Shown: in pieces, positions 50,428-58,986 of the stretch | Numbering within the stretch: the stretch's first letter is position 1 | Layout: each line of letters starts with the position of its first letter | From: Cyanobacterium sp. Dongsha4 | GTDB lineage: Bacteria > Cyanobacteriota > Cyanobacteriia > Cyanobacteriales > Cyanobacteriaceae | NCBI RefSeq assembly: GCF_036345015.1 | Contig: NZ_CP084098.1 | Coordinates: 1,749,326 to 1,813,325, forward strand | Reading direction: 5' to 3' | DNA length: 64,000 nt | Made by a program: the position numbers and the translations under genes | Notes under the pieces: model-generated | What the model was told of the DNA's origin: nothing | What the model saw: only the letters and a program-made list of their open reading frames with translations | The model's database searches: none

Positions 50428-51681
50428 ATGAGCAAAGAAGAGAATGTAATCCCTGTTGACATCCCCTAAGATGTCCAGAGGAAGATTGAACTCATCAATT
50501 ATTTAATGGAACCGTGCGATCGCATCTCTTATGGGAAAAAGTTAGATGAAGTGAGTGAGAAGTTAAATTGCTCCCGTCGAACAGTACAACGTATGGTGAA
50601 AAAATGGGAAGAAGAAGGAATTAAGGGTCTATTTTCAAGTCAAAGAGCCGATAAAGGTCAACATCGTATAGATCCAGTTTTAGTTGATTTCATTAAAAAG
50701 CAGTATATAGAAGGGAATCGGGGAGGAAGTAAAGTTAATCGTTCTCAGATTGCGGTTAAAGCACAAGTTAAAGCCAAACAAGAAGGATTGGAAGTACCCA
50801 GTCATATGACTGTTTATCGGATTCTTCAAACCATTATCGATGAACAAGCAGTCAAGAAAAATATTCGGAACCCTGGATGGAAGGGCACTAAATTAAGTTT
50901 GAGAACAAAGGATGGCACAATTTTAGAGCCAGAATACAGCAATCACGTCTGGCAATGTGACCATACAGAGGCAGATATTTTATTGGTTGATAGCTCTGGT
51001 AAGGTATTTAAACGTCCTTGGTTGACCACCGTAATCGATACTTATTCTCGTTGTATTGTAGGCATAAACCTTGGTTTTGATGCTCCCAGTTCAATTGTAG
51101 TAGGTTTAGCACTTCGTCATGCTATTTTGCCCAAAGATTACCCTTCGGACTATCAATTACATGAACAGTGGGGAACTTATGGTAAACCAGAGTATATTTT
51201 TACTGATAGCGGTACAGATTTTAAGTCTCATCATGTTCAGCAAATAGCATCTCAGCTAGGTATAACCTGGAAGTTTCGTTCTCGTCCTTCTGAAGGTGGT
51301 ATCGTGGAAAGACCCTTTGGCACTATTAATACACAGTTGTTATCTACGTTGCCCGGATATACTGGGTCAAATATCAAAGAACGACCAAAAGAAGTCGAAA
51401 AAAGTGCCTGTCTCACTCTTAATGATTTTCATAAGCTCGTAGTTCGCTATATAGTCAATAATTACAATCAGAGTTTAGATAAGCGGACTGGACAAACTCG
51501 TTATCAGAGGTGGGAAGCAGGTTTAACAGTAATACCTTCTTTGCCAACGGAACGAGAATTGGATCTATGCTTGATGAAACAAACTCGTCGTACGGTTTAT
51601 CAAGGGGGTTATATAAATTTTAATAATTTATCTTATAAAGGAGAGTATTTGTCTGGTTATGCGGGAGTTTTACTCCAATAG
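50428..51681 (+). pseudogene. tnsB: Type V-K CAST transposase TnsB, truncated at both ends
   Basis: An ATG at 50428 starts MSKEENVIPVDIP and then meets an in-frame TAA at 50467-50469. The same frame continues as DVQRKIELINYLMEPCDRIS and so on to a stop at 51679-51681. A re-start at 50506 would give 391 residues. Conserved TnsB features are all recognisable: an HTH (KLNCSRRTVQRMVKKWEEEG), HVWQCDHTEADILLVD with the first catalytic Asp, RPWLTTVIDTYSRCIVGINL, FTDSGTDF with the second Asp, RPSEGGIVERPFGT with the Glu, and TLPGYTGSN. They closely follow the Tn7-like V-K TnsB I recall from ShCAST. The protein ends at GEYLSGYAG, so roughly the last 130-180 residues, including the TnsC-contacting tail, are lost. 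Integration by this product alone is unlikely. Confidence 0.9.
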
Positions 51682-51726
51682 CATCGTGGTATATTATTAT
51701 ACCCACATCTTTTATTAATTTATTTA

Positions 51727-51837
51727 GTTGCAGATGAGTTTACTTCTCGGTGCGATCGAAAGTATTAGCAATGGTTGGTGAGTATGATAGCTTCTTAGCA
51801 AGTTGCAGATGAGTTTACTTCTCGGTGCGATTGTATA
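51727..51837 (+). CRISPR. Residual two-repeat CRISPR array of the CAST
   Basis: A 36-nt repeat at 51727-51762 starts GTTGCAGATGAGTTTACTTC and ends GCGATCGAAAG. After a 39-nt spacer (51763-51801) the first 30 nt recur exactly at 51802-51831, but the last six differ (TGTATA for CGAAAG), as in a degenerate terminal repeat. GCA..GAG and CTC..TGC arms give an imperfect hairpin. A terminal GAAAG is usual for V-K and related repeats. With two units the array call depends on the CAST context. Confidence 0.7.
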
Positions 51838-51849
51838 TAATGGGTTTAA

Positions 51850-51879
51850 GTGGATTGAAAGGAGCAACTGATTCGTAAT
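51850..51879 (+). ncRNA. Delocalised homing crRNA: short repeat plus tRNA-matching spacer
   Basis: GTGGATTGAAAG (51850-51861) resembles the 3' end of the array repeat (GTGCGATCGAAAG) and serves as an atypical short direct repeat. The next 18 nt, GAGCAACTGATTCGTAAT (51862-51879), are identical to the minus strand of the tRNA-Thr gene at 52054-52037. The base after (T versus C) breaks the match. The target is preceded by GGTA on its own strand, fitting the GTN PAM of Cas12k. The TnsB-site array starts 3 bp later. Confidence 0.85.
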
Positions 51880-51882
51880 TAT

Positions 51883-51993
51883 GACATTTAATTTGTTAAC
51901 GATTATTCAGCGACAGCAATTTGTTAAGGCGACAGTTAATTCGTTAAGATGACAACAATTTGTTAACGATGACAGATAAAATGTTATTCGACA
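51883..51993 (-). repeat. tRNA-proximal transposon end with five TnsB-site-like repeats
   Basis: Read outward to inward on the minus strand, sites lie at 51993-51971 (terminal), 51966-51951, 51947-51931, 51927-51912 and 51899-51883, all variants of TTAAC(A/G)AATTnnnTGTC at 19-29 bp spacing. The asymmetry of five sites here and three at the other end is typical of Tn7-like elements. Confidence 0.85.
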
Positions 51994-52003
51994 AAATAAG
52001 GAA

Positions 52004-52075
<72 letters not shown>

Positions 52076-52203
52076 AAAGATGATTTATTTAATCAGTTAT
52101 TTTACCTGAATTAATAGTTATTTTAGACTAAAACTGAACCAAAAAACAAGACTGGGTCAAAGGTTGCAATATCTTTTATGACTTTGCTATAATGTTGGAC
52201 AAT

Positions 52204-52230
52204 ATTACTTATTACTTATTACTTATTACT
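52204..52230. repeat. Heptamer tandem repeat (ATTACTT)x4
   Basis: Almost four perfect copies of ATTACTT stand immediately before a terminator-like hairpin. Heptanucleotide tandem repeats of this type are common between cyanobacterial genes. Confidence 0.75.
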
Positions 52231-52235
52231 CAAGT

Positions 52236-52262
52236 AGCTCCTCACCCACGGGGAGCTTTTTA
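52236..52262 (+). terminator. Rho-independent-type terminator
   Basis: AGCTCCTC-ACCCAC-GGGGAGCT (8 bp with one wobble) is followed by TTTTTAA on the plus strand. It would stop plus-strand transcripts leaving the CAST/tRNA region before the convergent minus-strand gene that ends at 52281. Confidence 0.7.
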
Positions 52263-52280
52263 ATTGAAAATAAACATAAT

Positions 52281-53708
52281 TCAATTTATTGAAGAGATAG
52301 GAAGAGATAAAATAAAGCGATAACCCGACTCTACCGAACCTTGTAAGTAGATACTACCTCCTTGTAAATTGGCTAAATAAACGCTAAAAGATAAACAGAC
52401 TAAATCATAGTCAAGGTTATTTAAGTTGGTGTTTTCTGGATTCAAACGATCTTCATCTCCCACTAAATTAGAGCTCAATTCTTTATTGGTTAAAACTTCC
52501 TCATAAAGACTAATTTTTTCCAAAGAGATTCCTTCCCCTAACCAAGGATGATTAACTCTACAGCTAATTTTTAGGGTGTCTCCTCTACGAGAAATATGTA
52601 AATGAATTTCCCCACCACTTCTTGAACCTTCGATGAGGGTGTTAACTAAATAGTAAAGAGTTTTTTTTGCTTTTTCTCGATCTAAATTCCACACTTTTTT
52701 ACCCGGTTCAATGGATAATCGAAGGGTATGCTCTTTATTTTGTGCAGATGATTCTAAACTTTGAAGCACTTGAGTGCCAAGGTTTTCTAAGTCCACTGGT
52801 ACATACTCTAAATTGACTTCACTTTTAACATTACCTAACTTGGCAATTTCGTCCACAAGAATACTCATTTCTTGTCCACTATCGTGAATAATTTGTAAGT
52901 ATTCTGCTTGTTTACTATTAAGTTGTCCATAAATTCCTTGTTTTAAAACACTAGACATTCCAATAATCGATGTGAGGGGAATTGACAATTTTTGAATAAG
53001 TTGATTCAAGAGTTGAAAACTAAGTTCTCTGATATATTTTTCTGAGTTGGGGGTTGGTTTGATGGCTACTTCTTCTCTGGATGATGTCTTTTCTATTGGT
53101 GGGGAGTCATGTTGAATTTTTTTACTTTTTGCTTCTTTTTGGGAAAAGTTTAAATGTAGGGAATTTTTGATACTACTACGTTCATATTCTGCTAAACACC
53201 AACGGGCAGTAATCATCAGAAAGTTAATTTCTGTTTGAGTGAATTGTCGGGGTTTGGTATCTATAATTTCTAAACAGCCGATACATTCTCCTGTCTCTGT
53301 GATTAGTGGAACTCCTAAATAAGCAACGACACCATATTGATTGGCTAGTAATGAGTAACCGAAAAACGAGTCTGTTAATGTGTTATTTATTATTAAATAG
53401 TTGCTACTATCTATAACATAAGCGGCAAAGGCATCTTGACGAGGGATTTTGCGGGATATAGCCAAATCATTCATTAATCCTAAATGGGATAATCCATAGG
53501 CTGATTTCATTTTATATTCTTCTTCTATTAAAATTCCTAAGCAACAAATAGGTACATTTAGGGAATCGGCGGCGGTTTGGGTTGCTTCATCAAATACTGG
53601 TATCGTTTTTTCTAAGTCCAATCCCAAGGCTGCGATCGCATCTTTGCGTTTATTTTCAATTTCTGAGGCTATATCTTTCTGCCAATGACAAAATAAAGGT
53701 CTGCTCAT
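52281..53708 (-). CDS. GAF-domain histidine-kinase-like protein, probable pseudokinase
   Basis: The 475-residue protein has a GAF domain at about residues 35-180 (AYLGVPLITETGECIGCLEIID). A HisKA-like helical pair follows at about 230-300, and a degenerate HATPase-like region at about 300-475. In the dimerisation helix the usual SHELRTPLT reads IQKLSIPLTSI, so Gln stands where the phosphoacceptor His should be. The N-, G1- and G2-box motifs (DTGxG, GTGLGL) are absent although the overall length is kept. It is therefore more likely a signalling scaffold or regulator than an active kinase. Neighbours, a glycosyltransferase and a stress protein, give no clear partner. Confidence 0.82.
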   Translation of the reverse strand: MSRPLFCHWQKDIASEIENKRKDAIAALGLDLEKTIPVFDEATQTAADSLNVPICCLGILIEEEYKMKSAYGLSHLGLMNDLAISRKIPRQDAFAAYVIDSSNYLIINNTLTDSFFGYSLLANQYGVVAYLGVPLITETGECIGCLEIIDTKPRQFTQTEINFLMITARWCLAEYERSSIKNSLHLNFSQKEAKSKKIQHDSPPIEKTSSREEVAIKPTPNSEKYIRELSFQLLNQLIQKLSIPLTSIIGMSSVLKQGIYGQLNSKQAEYLQIIHDSGQEMSILVDEIAKLGNVKSEVNLEYVPVDLENLGTQVLQSLESSAQNKEHTLRLSIEPGKKVWNLDREKAKKTLYYLVNTLIEGSRSGGEIHLHISRRGDTLKISCRVNHPWLGEGISLEKISLYEEVLTNKELSSNLVGDEDRLNPENTNLNNLDYDLVCLSFSVYLANLQGGSIYLQGSVESGYRFILSLPISSIN

Positions 53709-53780
53709 CCGTTTTATTAGATCAACTATATCTTTAAGTATAGTGTTTTCCGAGCCTATAGATTCGTTTATTTTGATTGA

Positions 53781-54737
53781 TTATTTTTGATTGTCACTAT
53801 TAAAATAAATGTCTCGAATACGATAGATGGGGCGTTTTTGGGATTCATGATAAGTACGCATGAGTAATTCCCCTAATAAGCCAAAAGAAAATAGTTGAAC
53901 TCCTGTCAAAATTAATAACACACATAAAATTAACAAGGGGCGATCGCCTATACTCTGTCCCAAACCCAATTTCAGAACAGAAAGATAAATTCCAATAAAA
54001 AAGCCTAATATCATGGAAATTAAGCCAAAAAACCCGAAAACGTGCATGGGACGAGTGAGAAATTTTTTGATAAAAAAGACGGTAAGTAAGTCCATAATTA
54101 CCCGAAAAGTGCGTCCAAGGCCATACTTACTCTTGCCAAAACGGCGAGGATGGTGATTTACAGGTATTTCCGTAATTTTTGCCCCTTCAATATATGCCAA
54201 AGCTGGTAAAAAACGGTGTAACTCTCCATATAAATTCATATCGGCGATTAATTCCTTACGGTATGCTTTGAGAGAACAACCATAGTCATGTAACTTGACC
54301 CCTGTAATTTTGCCAATAATCCAGTTGGCGATTTTTGAGGGTAGAAGGCGAGTAAGAGCATCATCTTGACGATTTTTACGCCAACCACTGACTAAATCAT
54401 AACCTTCCTCTAATTTTTGTAATAATAAAGGTATATCTGTGGGATCATTTTGTAAGTCTCCATCAAGAGTAATAATGACCTTGCCCCTTGCGTTTTCAAA
54501 ACCTGCGGCCATAGCAGGAGTTTGCCCATAATTACGTCTTAATATAATTGCTTTAAGACAAGGAGTTGTTAGTAATATATCTTTTAATGCTTCAGTTGAA
54601 CCATCTTGAGAACCATCATCAACACAGATAATTTCATAGGTTAGATTACTATTTTCCAGACTTTGATTAATCGCATTAATGAGTAGAGGAATGTTTTCCG
54701 CTTCGTTGTAAATGGGAATGACTAATGATAAATCCAT
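53781..54737 (-). CDS. Family 2 glycosyltransferase, DPM1/GtrB-like
   Basis: The 318-residue protein has an N-terminal GT-A domain with DLSLVIPIYNEAENIPLL, the metal-binding pattern TLDGDLQNDP near residue 92, and GCSLKAYRKELI. Two C-terminal TM helices follow (about 232-258 and 268-295). This is the layout of polyprenyl-phosphate mannose/glucose synthases such as GtrB, which make lipid-linked sugars at the membrane. The sugar and lipid acceptor cannot be told from the sequence. It stands alone between a GAF protein and a stress protein. Confidence 0.87.
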   Translation of the reverse strand: MDLSLVIPIYNEAENIPLLINAINQSLENSNLTYEIICVDDGSQDGSTEALKDILLTTPCLKAIILRRNYGQTPAMAAGFENARGKVIITLDGDLQNDPTDIPLLLQKLEEGYDLVSGWRKNRQDDALTRLLPSKIANWIIGKITGVKLHDYGCSLKAYRKELIADMNLYGELHRFLPALAYIEGAKITEIPVNHHPRRFGKSKYGLGRTFRVIMDLLTVFFIKKFLTRPMHVFGFFGLISMILGFFIGIYLSVLKLGLGQSIGDRPLLILCVLLILTGVQLFSFGLLGELLMRTYHESQKRPIYRIRDIYFNSDNQK

Positions 54738-54917
54738 CTTGTTTTAATTGACTGAATCTAAATATATTCTTGACCCTCTAACTCTTTCTAATCACCCTGT
54801 TACTTAATTACTGCAAGAAGTCTATATGATGCCACGCATTTTTTCGACCATCTCACCCAATTATTTTCTGTTCATCATCACCAAATAAAACTATTAAGCA
54901 AATTAACTTAATCCTAA

Positions 54918-55811
54918 TTATTTATTCATGGGAAAGTAAATCAGAGGAAACCAACTACAGTTTAAAAGATAATTAGCATTACTCCCAACTGCTAAATTAA
55001 CGAGGCGATCGAAAATACTATCTTCTTTAAGATTATCAGCAAGTGCGATCGCACTAACGTCATGAGCAAAAGCAACTTTAAAAGTTTCCTCTAAAATATT
55101 ACCCCTCTTCACCAAAGTTTGGACATTAATAGGGGAAGAAGCAAAACTTTTTTGAATGTCAGCTAACTTCTTTTCTGCCTCTTTGACTTTGTTTTCTGTT
55201 AAAATTTCACTGCGAGAAACTTCATCAATTACAGACAAAAATAGACATTCTTGTAAAGTATTACCTTTATCTATTTCCACATAGCTCCGAATTTTTTCAA
55301 GGATGTAATGGTGATGAGGTGCATGATTATAAGGCACTAACCAAAAATTATTAAGATTACGACACCTCAAAGCAAATTCGTCATTTCTATATACTGACAT
55401 TAATTGAGGACGTAAAATCATCATAGGAATCCTCAATTTATTCCTTAATTTAGCAGTCGTTGAACCGAAGAATATTTGTTCTAAAGAAGTACTTACAGGT
55501 GAGCCAGTAATCACTAAATCAATGTTATATTTCTTGATTGTAGCCAAAATATTATCTGATGGATTTCCCGATAAAACTTCGATATTGACTTTCATTTTCT
55601 CCGGCACATTGTTTAAAGCAGGAGATAATTTTTTTTTCGCTTCCTCTACTTTATCTTTATCAATACGAGGAATTTCTCCTTCATTCCAAATAGCGACACT
55701 ATGTAAAAAAGTAATTTCCTTAAATCCTCCTTCCCCTAAAGCAGAGACAAAATGTATCATCTTATCTAAGCCATCGGTAAAATCTGTGCATACTAAACCA
55801 TGATTAAACAT
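54918..55811 (-). CDS. Tandem universal stress protein
   Basis: The 297-residue protein carries two USP (Rossmann-like) halves: one from residue 1 (NHGLVCTDFTDGLDKMIHFVSAL) to about 145, with DLVITGSPVSTSLEQIFFGSTT, and one from about 155. The first half ends with a G-S-T-T run similar to the ATP-binding G-x2-G-x9-G(S/T) motif. The second half is more diverged (ISAIALADNLKEDS). USPs respond to nutrient and oxidative stress; the ligand here is unknown. It is divergent from nrdA. Confidence 0.85.
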   Translation of the reverse strand: MFNHGLVCTDFTDGLDKMIHFVSALGEGGFKEITFLHSVAIWNEGEIPRIDKDKVEEAKKKLSPALNNVPEKMKVNIEVLSGNPSDNILATIKKYNIDLVITGSPVSTSLEQIFFGSTTAKLRNKLRIPMMILRPQLMSVYRNDEFALRCRNLNNFWLVPYNHAPHHHYILEKIRSYVEIDKGNTLQECLFLSVIDEVSRSEILTENKVKEAEKKLADIQKSFASSPINVQTLVKRGNILEETFKVAFAHDVSAIALADNLKEDSIFDRLVNLAVGSNANYLLNCSWFPLIYFPMNK

Positions 55812-56305
55812 AACAATAGTTTTATTTTTGCTTTAATATAATTTCTGCTTACTCTCAGATTAGCATTTTTGAAGGACTTTAACTAAAATCTTGTGCTTTG
55901 AGGAAAAAGGTTTCAGGATAAGAGTTGCAGGTTGTAAGTTAGGAAAAAGAAATCAAAAAATTCAGAGTTAGTTTCCTCCTCTCTCCCTTTAACCTTATCT
56001 TCCCTTTCAACTCTTTTTACGGCATCAAGAAACAAATACAATACAAAAAATTCTTAAGATTTCGTTAAGAGATATTTTGTTATGATTATTTTGCGAGAAA
56101 AATAAAAATTTCCCTTCACTGACAAAAAAATATTTTATCTGGCGAACAAAACCTTAAGGAAAGAGTAAATAAATTTTATTGACTAAATTTTACATATGGT
56201 GTATGGACTGATCCACCTACCCCATATATGTGGTATAAAAGAGAAGTCGAAATAAAAAAACAACAATCATTGAGTAGAAATACTTAAGGTAGCGAGGCAG
56301 AAGTA
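55812..56305. other. Divergent regulatory region, USP / nrdA
   Basis: About 490 bp with both promoters, a few degenerate repeats near 55910-56010, and tandem NrdR-like boxes at 56188-56235 (listed separately). No ORF or RNA gene was seen. Confidence 0.55.
56188..56235 (+). promoter_or_regulatory. Tandem NrdR-box-like sites upstream of nrdA
   Basis: The downstream site ACCCCATATATGTGGT (56220-56235) is a near-palindrome (7 of 8 pairs) with the ATATAT core of NrdR boxes. The upstream site ATTTTACATATGGTGT (56188-56203) keeps the core and the GTGT half. The starts are 32 bp apart, the spacing known for paired NrdR boxes, and the pair ends 70 bp before the nrdA ATG. Repression by NrdR is inferred. 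Confidence 0.62.
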
Positions 56306-58600
56306 ATGTTATTGGATACTCAAGAAACTATCAATTCTGGTTACTCATATCAGACAAATCAGAATCACAGCAAAGAAGCAAAAAATGCTAGTCAGATTGA
56401 AGTTATAAAAAGAAGTGGTAAATCTGCACCCCTTGATGTCACCAAAATCCGCAAGGTGGTAGATTGGGCTTGTAATGGGAAGGAGGTCAATTCTATTGCC
56501 TTAGAGTCAGGATTGAAAACCCGTTTACGTCATGGAATTACCACACGAGAAATTCAGGATAATTTAATTAATTGTGCCTTAGAGTTATGTGATTTAGATC
56601 AACCCGATTGGCGTTATGTGGCTGGCCGACTGCATATTTGGAGTTTATGGAAAGAAACTCTAGTTCATCGTGGTTACAATTATGGTAATTATGCTCAAAC
56701 TGTTCAATCTTTTGTAGAACAGGGCAAATATGATGAACGTATCTTAACTTATTCTACGACAGAATTAGAAGAAGCAGGAAGTTGGATTAATGCCGATTGG
56801 GATTTAGATTATGATTATGCTGGTGCTGTTTTATTAACCAGTCGTTATCTTCTGCCTCAAGAATTGCCCCAAGAAGCGTTTTTAACTTGTGCATTACTTT
56901 TGGCTATGGTAGAGTCTCCTGATTCTCGTTTATATTATGCTCGTAAATTTTATGAGGCGATCGCATCTCGTCGTATTTCTTTAGCCACACCAATTTTAGC
57001 TAATTTAAGAGTACCCTCTGGCTCGTTAACCAGTTGTTTTATCGTCAGTATAGATGACAACTTAGAAAGTATTTTTAGGGAAATTACCAATACAGCTCGA
57101 ATCTCGAAAAATGGGGGTGGAGTAGGGGTCAATGTGTCTCGAATCCGTGCCACAGGAAGCTCAGTAATGGGCAAGAAAAATGCCTCTGGGGGGGTTATAC
57201 CTTGGATCAAGTTACTTAATGATACAGCCATTGCCGTGAATCAGGGAGGCAGACGTGCCGGGGCGGTAACAGTGGGTTTAGATATTTGGCATTTAGATGT
57301 ACCTGAATTTCTGGAAATGCAGACAGAAAACGGGGATCAAAGACGTAAGGCTTATGACGTGTTTCCGCAATTAGTAATTGCTGATGAATTTATGCGTCGG
57401 GTAGAAAATAAGCAGGAATGGACTTTAGTTGATCCTTTTGAAGTACAAAACGAGTTAGGCATTGACTTAGCTCCTCTTTGGGGTGGGGAGTTTGAAAAGG
57501 CTTACTCTATTATTGAAGCTAACCTCGATACGAAGATTAAGCTCTATAAGAAAGTTAATGCTAGGGAATTATTCAAAGAAATTATGCGGGCACAGGTGGA
57601 AACAGGAATGCCTTACCTTGCCTTTAAAGATGCTATCAACAAAGCCAATCCCAATAAACATGATGGTTATATCCCCGGTGTGAACTTATGTACCGAGAGC
57701 TTTAGTAATGTTACCCCTAATAAATATGCTCACTGTTGCAATTTAGTTTCCCTCAACCTTGCAAATTTAGAGGATAGCGATATTGAATCGGTGTGTACTT
57801 TAGCGGTGAGAATTTTAGACAATACCATTGATATTACTATCCCACCTTTTGCGGATGCGAAAAGCCATAATGATCGTTATCGTACCATTGGTGTTGGTGC
57901 TATGGGGTTAGCGGATTGGTTAGCAAAACGAGAGTTGAGATATAGTAACTTGTCAGAAATTAGTGACTTATTTGAGAATATTGGTTACTACTGCACCCAA
58001 GCATCTATGGCATTAAGTAAGGAAAGAGGTGCTTATCCTGCTTTTGAAGGTAGTGATTGGAGTAAAGGCTTATTAATTGGTAGCAAACCCGTAGCTTGGT
58101 TTGAAGAAAATGCCTCTCAACCTATTCGTTGGCAGAAGTTAGCCATTGATATTCAACAATATGGTATCCGTAATTCTCACATAACTGCGATCGCACCTAA
58201 TACTTCTTCTTCTTTAGTACAAGGTTGTACAGCTAGTGTATTACCTGTTTATAGTAGATTTTTCTATGACAAATGGGCTAAAGGAACTGTACCCATTGCA
58301 CCACCTTACGTTCAGGATAAATATTGGTTCTATCAAGAAAACAAAACCCTCCATCAAGATCAAGTAGTAAGGGCGATCGCAACTATTCAACAATGGATAG
58401 ATACGGGGATTTCTATGGAACTACTGTTCAACTTAAATCAGGGAGTATATTTTACAGATGAGCCTGAAAGATCATTGAAAGCAAAAGATATATTTGATAC
58501 TTTAATGATGTCATGGGAAAAAGGTTGTAAAGCGGTTTACTATGTACGCATCGTGCAAAGAGATTCATTTAAAGAAGAATGTACCGCTTGTGCGAATTAA
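56306..58600 (+). CDS. nrdA: Ribonucleoside-diphosphate reductase alpha subunit (class Ia)
   Basis: The catalytic subunit that reduces NDPs to dNDPs. The 764-residue protein has an N-terminal ATP cone (VIKRSGKSAPLDVTKIRKVV, about residues 33-120), the redox cysteine in SGSLTSCFIVSI near 247, the active-site NLCTESFSN, and the partner Cys in AHCCNLVSLNL near 480. The radical-pathway Tyr pair lies in AVYYVRIVQRD, and the C-terminal shuttle is ECTACAN. The C-terminal Cys pair and ATP cone fit class Ia, with dATP feedback control. nrdB is not adjacent, so the two subunits are encoded apart. Confidence 0.95.
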   Translation: MLLDTQETINSGYSYQTNQNHSKEAKNASQIEVIKRSGKSAPLDVTKIRKVVDWACNGKEVNSIALESGLKTRLRHGITTREIQDNLINCALELCDLDQPDWRYVAGRLHIWSLWKETLVHRGYNYGNYAQTVQSFVEQGKYDERILTYSTTELEEAGSWINADWDLDYDYAGAVLLTSRYLLPQELPQEAFLTCALLLAMVESPDSRLYYARKFYEAIASRRISLATPILANLRVPSGSLTSCFIVSIDDNLESIFREITNTARISKNGGGVGVNVSRIRATGSSVMGKKNASGGVIPWIKLLNDTAIAVNQGGRRAGAVTVGLDIWHLDVPEFLEMQTENGDQRRKAYDVFPQLVIADEFMRRVENKQEWTLVDPFEVQNELGIDLAPLWGGEFEKAYSIIEANLDTKIKLYKKVNARELFKEIMRAQVETGMPYLAFKDAINKANPNKHDGYIPGVNLCTESFSNVTPNKYAHCCNLVSLNLANLEDSDIESVCTLAVRILDNTIDITIPPFADAKSHNDRYRTIGVGAMGLADWLAKRELRYSNLSEISDLFENIGYYCTQASMALSKERGAYPAFEGSDWSKGLLIGSKPVAWFEENASQPIRWQKLAIDIQQYGIRNSHITAIAPNTSSSLVQGCTASVLPVYSRFFYDKWAKGTVPIAPPYVQDKYWFYQENKTLHQDQVVRAIATIQQWIDTGISMELLFNLNQGVYFTDEPERSLKAKDIFDTLMMSWEKGCKAVYYVRIVQRDSFKEECTACAN

Positions 58601-58689
58601 GCTAATTAAATAGTGATGAGTAAGAGGTAAATTATGCACTATTTCCTCTTACCCTTTCCCCCTCTTCCCTACCTTAACTTGTAAGCTGG

Positions 58690-58986
58690 TTAGGGCTTAG
58701 TATTAACAGAAATAGGGCCATTAACCAAGGTTTGACAAGCTAAACGATAATTTTCTGGTTTTTTCTTTAACTTCCTAGTCTCAAAGTCTGTTTTTGGAGA
58801 TAAATTTTCCATGCCTTCGACAATTTCTACTACGCAAGTAGCACACTGACCATAACCACCGCAATTAATTAACTTACCACGCCACTTATATATATCAATA
58901 TTATTTTGCAAAGCCTTTTCTCTCAGATTTGCACCATCGGCGGCAACCACGTCCTTATTTTCTTTAACAAATTTAATCGTTGGCAT
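58690..58986 (-). CDS. [2Fe-2S] plant-type ferredoxin-like protein
   Basis: From the ATG at 58986 the product has 98 residues ([20 protein letters not shown]), with a strong GGAGGAG ribosome-binding sequence 6-10 bases upstream, so I prefer it to an in-frame Met at 59043. The cluster motif is C-x5-C-x2-C ([11 protein letters not shown], about residues 42-50) with the fourth Cys in RLACQTL near 82. It is a soluble electron carrier. The spacing resembles the divergent ferredoxins of cyanobacteria rather than photosynthetic PetF. The partner is unknown. It is convergent with nrdA, which may be chance. Confidence 0.88.
   Translation of the reverse strand: MPTIKFVKENKDVVAADGANLREKALQNNIDIYKWRGKLINCGGYGQCATCVVEIVEGMENLSPKTDFETRKLKKKPENYRLACQTLVNGPISVNTKP

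Larger units (their letters stand above)
48893..51993 (+). mobile_element. Internally deleted type V-K CRISPR-associated transposon (CAST)
   Basis: The element is bounded by perfect 23-bp inverted repeats (TGTCGAATAACATTTTATCT plus GTC) at 48893-48915 and, on the minus strand, 51993-51971. Inside lie TnsB-site-like repeats at both ends, a tnsB pseudogene, two CRISPR-like repeats and a homing crRNA matching the adjacent tRNA-Thr gene. A separate IS is nested at 49068-50360. tnsC, tniQ, cas12k, cargo and recognisable tracrRNA are missing between 51681 and about 51726. The flanking 5-mers AGATA (48888-48892) and AAATA (51994-51998) match at four of five bases, as a mutated target duplication would. 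The array-side end faces the tRNA, the arrangement I recall for ShCAST. Confidence 0.9.

Noticed and set aside
51682-51726. Residual tnsB C-terminus after the stop
   Set aside because: HRGILLYP might echo the DPRDI region of TnsB, but the similarity is too short to claim.
52236-52262. Yfr1-like small RNA, because of the CTCCTCAC string
   Set aside because: The motif lies inside the stem-loop of a terminator-like hairpin rather than in an unpaired region between two hairpins.
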